A stretch of 7,085 bases of DNA, from assembly GCA_934717895.1 (NCBI GenBank), contig CAKUZO010000081.1, positions 1 through 7,085 on the forward strand, given 5' to 3'. Within the stretch, counting starts at the first letter, position 1, and every line of letters begins with the position of its first letter. Positions 6,147 through 7,085 of the stretch are shown piece by piece. The notes under the pieces were generated by a model that did not search any database, was not told the DNA's origin, and worked only from the letters and a program-made list of their open reading frames with translations. This DNA comes from an uncultured Candidatus Melainabacteria bacterium (GTDB lineage Bacteria > Cyanobacteriota > Vampirovibrionia > Gastranaerophilales > Gastranaerophilaceae). The translations under genes were made by a program, and so were the position numbers.

Positions 6147-6174
6147 ATTATAATTTAAATAATTCAAAAAACAA
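6147..6174 (-). promoter_or_regulatory. promoter of the signal-peptide ORF
   Basis: Minus-strand TTGTTT (6174-6169), 16-nt spacer and perfect TATAAT (6152-6147). The ATG at 6137 follows only 9 nt after the -10, so the transcript should be nearly leaderless. The -35 hexamer is the same TTGTTT seen before the HD gene. Confidence 0.5.
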
Positions 6175-6232
6175 ATGTTAAAATTTATTCATATTTTAGC
6201 AATCATCAGCAATATTTCATCTTGATTGAATT

Positions 6233-6243
6233 TATACTGTATA
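6233..6243. promoter_or_regulatory. small palindrome TATAC-T-GTATA and possible -10 upstream of the 221-aa gene
   Basis: Perfect 5-bp inverted repeat with a 1-nt centre, 28 nt before the ATG at 6272. TATACT (6233-6238) could itself be the -10 box on the + strand; no convincing -35 precedes it. It may be promoter, operator or both. Confidence 0.3.
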
Positions 6244-6258
6244 CAAGCAACAAAATGT

Positions 6259-6263
6259 AAAGG
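6259..6263 (+). promoter_or_regulatory. ribosome binding site of the 221-aa gene
   Basis: AAAGG followed by an 8-nt spacer and the ATG at 6272. Supports that start. Confidence 0.6.
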
Positions 6264-6271
6264 TTATATTT

Positions 6272-6937
6272 ATGTCTGGTATTCAAAATATTGGTAGTAT
6301 GGCGTTCAAAGGAAATTATATTGACAAAAAATCAAATCAAGGTGCGTTAATTAATAAAAATCAATTTCCAAAATTCTATGTTGAAAACGCTAAACAAATG
6401 CCAAAATCAACTTCATTTACAGGACAAGGATCTAAAAAAGCCGTAGGAGAATTTGCGAATAAAAGTTTTGAAGTTGAATGTAGTGAAGGTTTAACAAATC
6501 GCAGAATGTCAGGCTCTATTGATGACTTAAACTTCAATATCAAACATAATGGCAAAGTATTTAAATCAGACACTTTGACTGGTAATATTGGGAACAAAGA
6601 TCTTAATTTAACGGTAAAAGAAGGATTTTTCCACAAAACGATGTCAGGACACTTGGGAAAAGATCCTATCGAATTAAAAATATCTGACTCTTGGAGTGGT
6701 TATCAAATAAAAGGAAAATTTAAAAACAAAGACATTGATATAAAATTAAATAGCAAATTTGTTGGCTATTCTTTGGAAAGTGACAATATGTCATTAAGAA
6801 TAAAAAATAAAACATTATTTGGAAATGACGTCAAAGTGAATGGCACATACAACGAAGATCCTGACCTTATTCCAATTTTGATGGATACAGTCTACTGCCT
6901 GAATAATGAAGAATTAATGTATGCACTTACTATGTAA
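6272..6937 (+). CDS. hypothetical protein with about five 22-residue beta-type repeats and N-terminal FKG motif
   Basis: I do not recognise a named family. 221 aa, no signal peptide, no membrane span. Residues 1-60 are polar and probably disordered and carry two similar short motifs, SMAFKG (9-14) and TSFTG (47-51). Residues 61-195 form a regular series: unit ends at Gly81, Gly104, Gly126, Gly148, Ser170 and Gly191 give periods of 23, 22, 22, 22 and 21. Each unit reads roughly G-x-[IFL]-x-x-[KDN]-[DP]-[LI]-x-[LFI]-x-[ILV], then polar residues and a short second strand ending in [STKN]-G, for example GNIGNKDLNLTVKEG and GKFKNKDIDIKLNSK. This suggests a beta-solenoid or stacked beta-hairpin fold. 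The C-terminal 25 residues are non-repetitive and acidic/helical. Only one Trp (141). ATG is supported by AAAGG 8 nt upstream. Cytoplasmic unless a non-classical route exports it. Confidence 0.8.
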   Translation: MSGIQNIGSMAFKGNYIDKKSNQGALINKNQFPKFYVENAKQMPKSTSFTGQGSKKAVGEFANKSFEVECSEGLTNRRMSGSIDDLNFNIKHNGKVFKSDTLTGNIGNKDLNLTVKEGFFHKTMSGHLGKDPIELKISDSWSGYQIKGKFKNKDIDIKLNSKFVGYSLESDNMSLRIKNKTLFGNDVKVNGTYNEDPDLIPILMDTVYCLNNEELMYALTM

Positions 6938-6946
6938 AAATAGATT

Positions 6947-6983
6947 AAACATGATTTCAGCCTAAAATTGTTTTTTATTATTA
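6947..6983 (+). terminator. possible intrinsic terminator after the 221-aa gene
   Basis: AAACA-TG-ATTT (6947-6957) can pair with AAAATTGTTT (6964-6973), nine base pairs with a 2-nt bulge, followed by the T-rich stretch TTTATTATTATTT. The stem has only one G-C pair, so it is weak, but it starts 10 nt after the stop codon. Confidence 0.45.
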
Positions 6984-7029
6984 TTTCATAGTAATTTATA
7001 AAGTTTTTCCACTTTTATGCCAAGCATTA

Positions 7030-7049
7030 AAAAAGAGCCCGTAGGCTCT
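7030..7049 (-). terminator. minus-strand intrinsic terminator with UACG tetraloop
   Basis: The minus strand reads AGAGCC-TACG-GGCTCT followed by TTTTT: a 6-bp G+C-rich stem, a C(UACG)G loop of the very stable UNCG class, and a T run. In the + direction only GATTTTAATTG follows, so it best serves a minus-strand gene entering from beyond base 7085, with possible backup for the 221-aa gene. Confidence 0.8.
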
Positions 7050-7085
7050 GATTTTAATTGTTCTAATTGTTTTAAATGGTGGAAC

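Noticed and set aside
6376..6636. 86-codon open frame on the minus strand
   Set aside because: Antisense to the 22-residue repeat protein, whose regular periodicity shows that the + strand is the coding one.
1..7085. CRISPR array, insertion sequence or prophage
   Set aside because: No regularly spaced direct repeats, no transposase or integrase motif and no paired terminal inverted repeats were seen.

Overview
The window is AT-rich (roughly one third G+C by eye) bacterial chromosomal DNA, densely coded, with Shine-Dalgarno sites of the form AAGGAA on several genes. My best guess for the source is an uncultured gut bacterium of the Gastranaerophilales (Melainabacteria/Vampirovibrionia, the non-photosynthetic relatives of Cyanobacteria). 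This rests on the base composition and on the N-terminal 'FKG' style of the last protein, which I recall, without checking, as common in that group. The assignment is an inference of moderate confidence at best.

Left part (1-2505): the 3' part of fabF (+) ends at 1089 and converges on miaB (-, 2505 to 1180). A single hairpin at 1115-1140, with A and T runs on its two sides, can terminate both. Middle (2638-4311): a small exported parvulin (-) lies directly downstream of a single-domain diguanylate cyclase (-), with a 4-nt ATGA overlap. miaB follows 132 nt further on in the same direction. Facing away from the cyclase is a stand-alone HD-domain protein (+) that looks like the detached C-terminal domain of the Ppx/GppA family. 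The 67-bp divergent spacer holds two overlapping promoters placed so close to the start codons that both mRNAs should be almost leaderless.

Right part (4330-7085) is accessory in character: a 468-residue all-helical protein of unknown function (-), a very short ORF with a complete signal peptide but almost no body (-), closed by a 15-bp perfect terminator hairpin, and a 221-residue protein (+) built from about five 22-residue beta-type repeats. The edge carries a strong minus-strand terminator with a UACG tetraloop, implying a minus-strand gene just outside the window. The last nine bases resemble a tRNA 3' end.

The genes span housekeeping (fatty acid elongation, tRNA thiomethylation), nucleotide signalling (c-di-GMP synthesis next to a Ppx/GppA-type HD domain), exported protein folding, and lineage-specific proteins without assigned function. 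The least explained parts are the cyclase/HD divergent pair, the 22-residue repeat protein and the signal-peptide mini-ORF.
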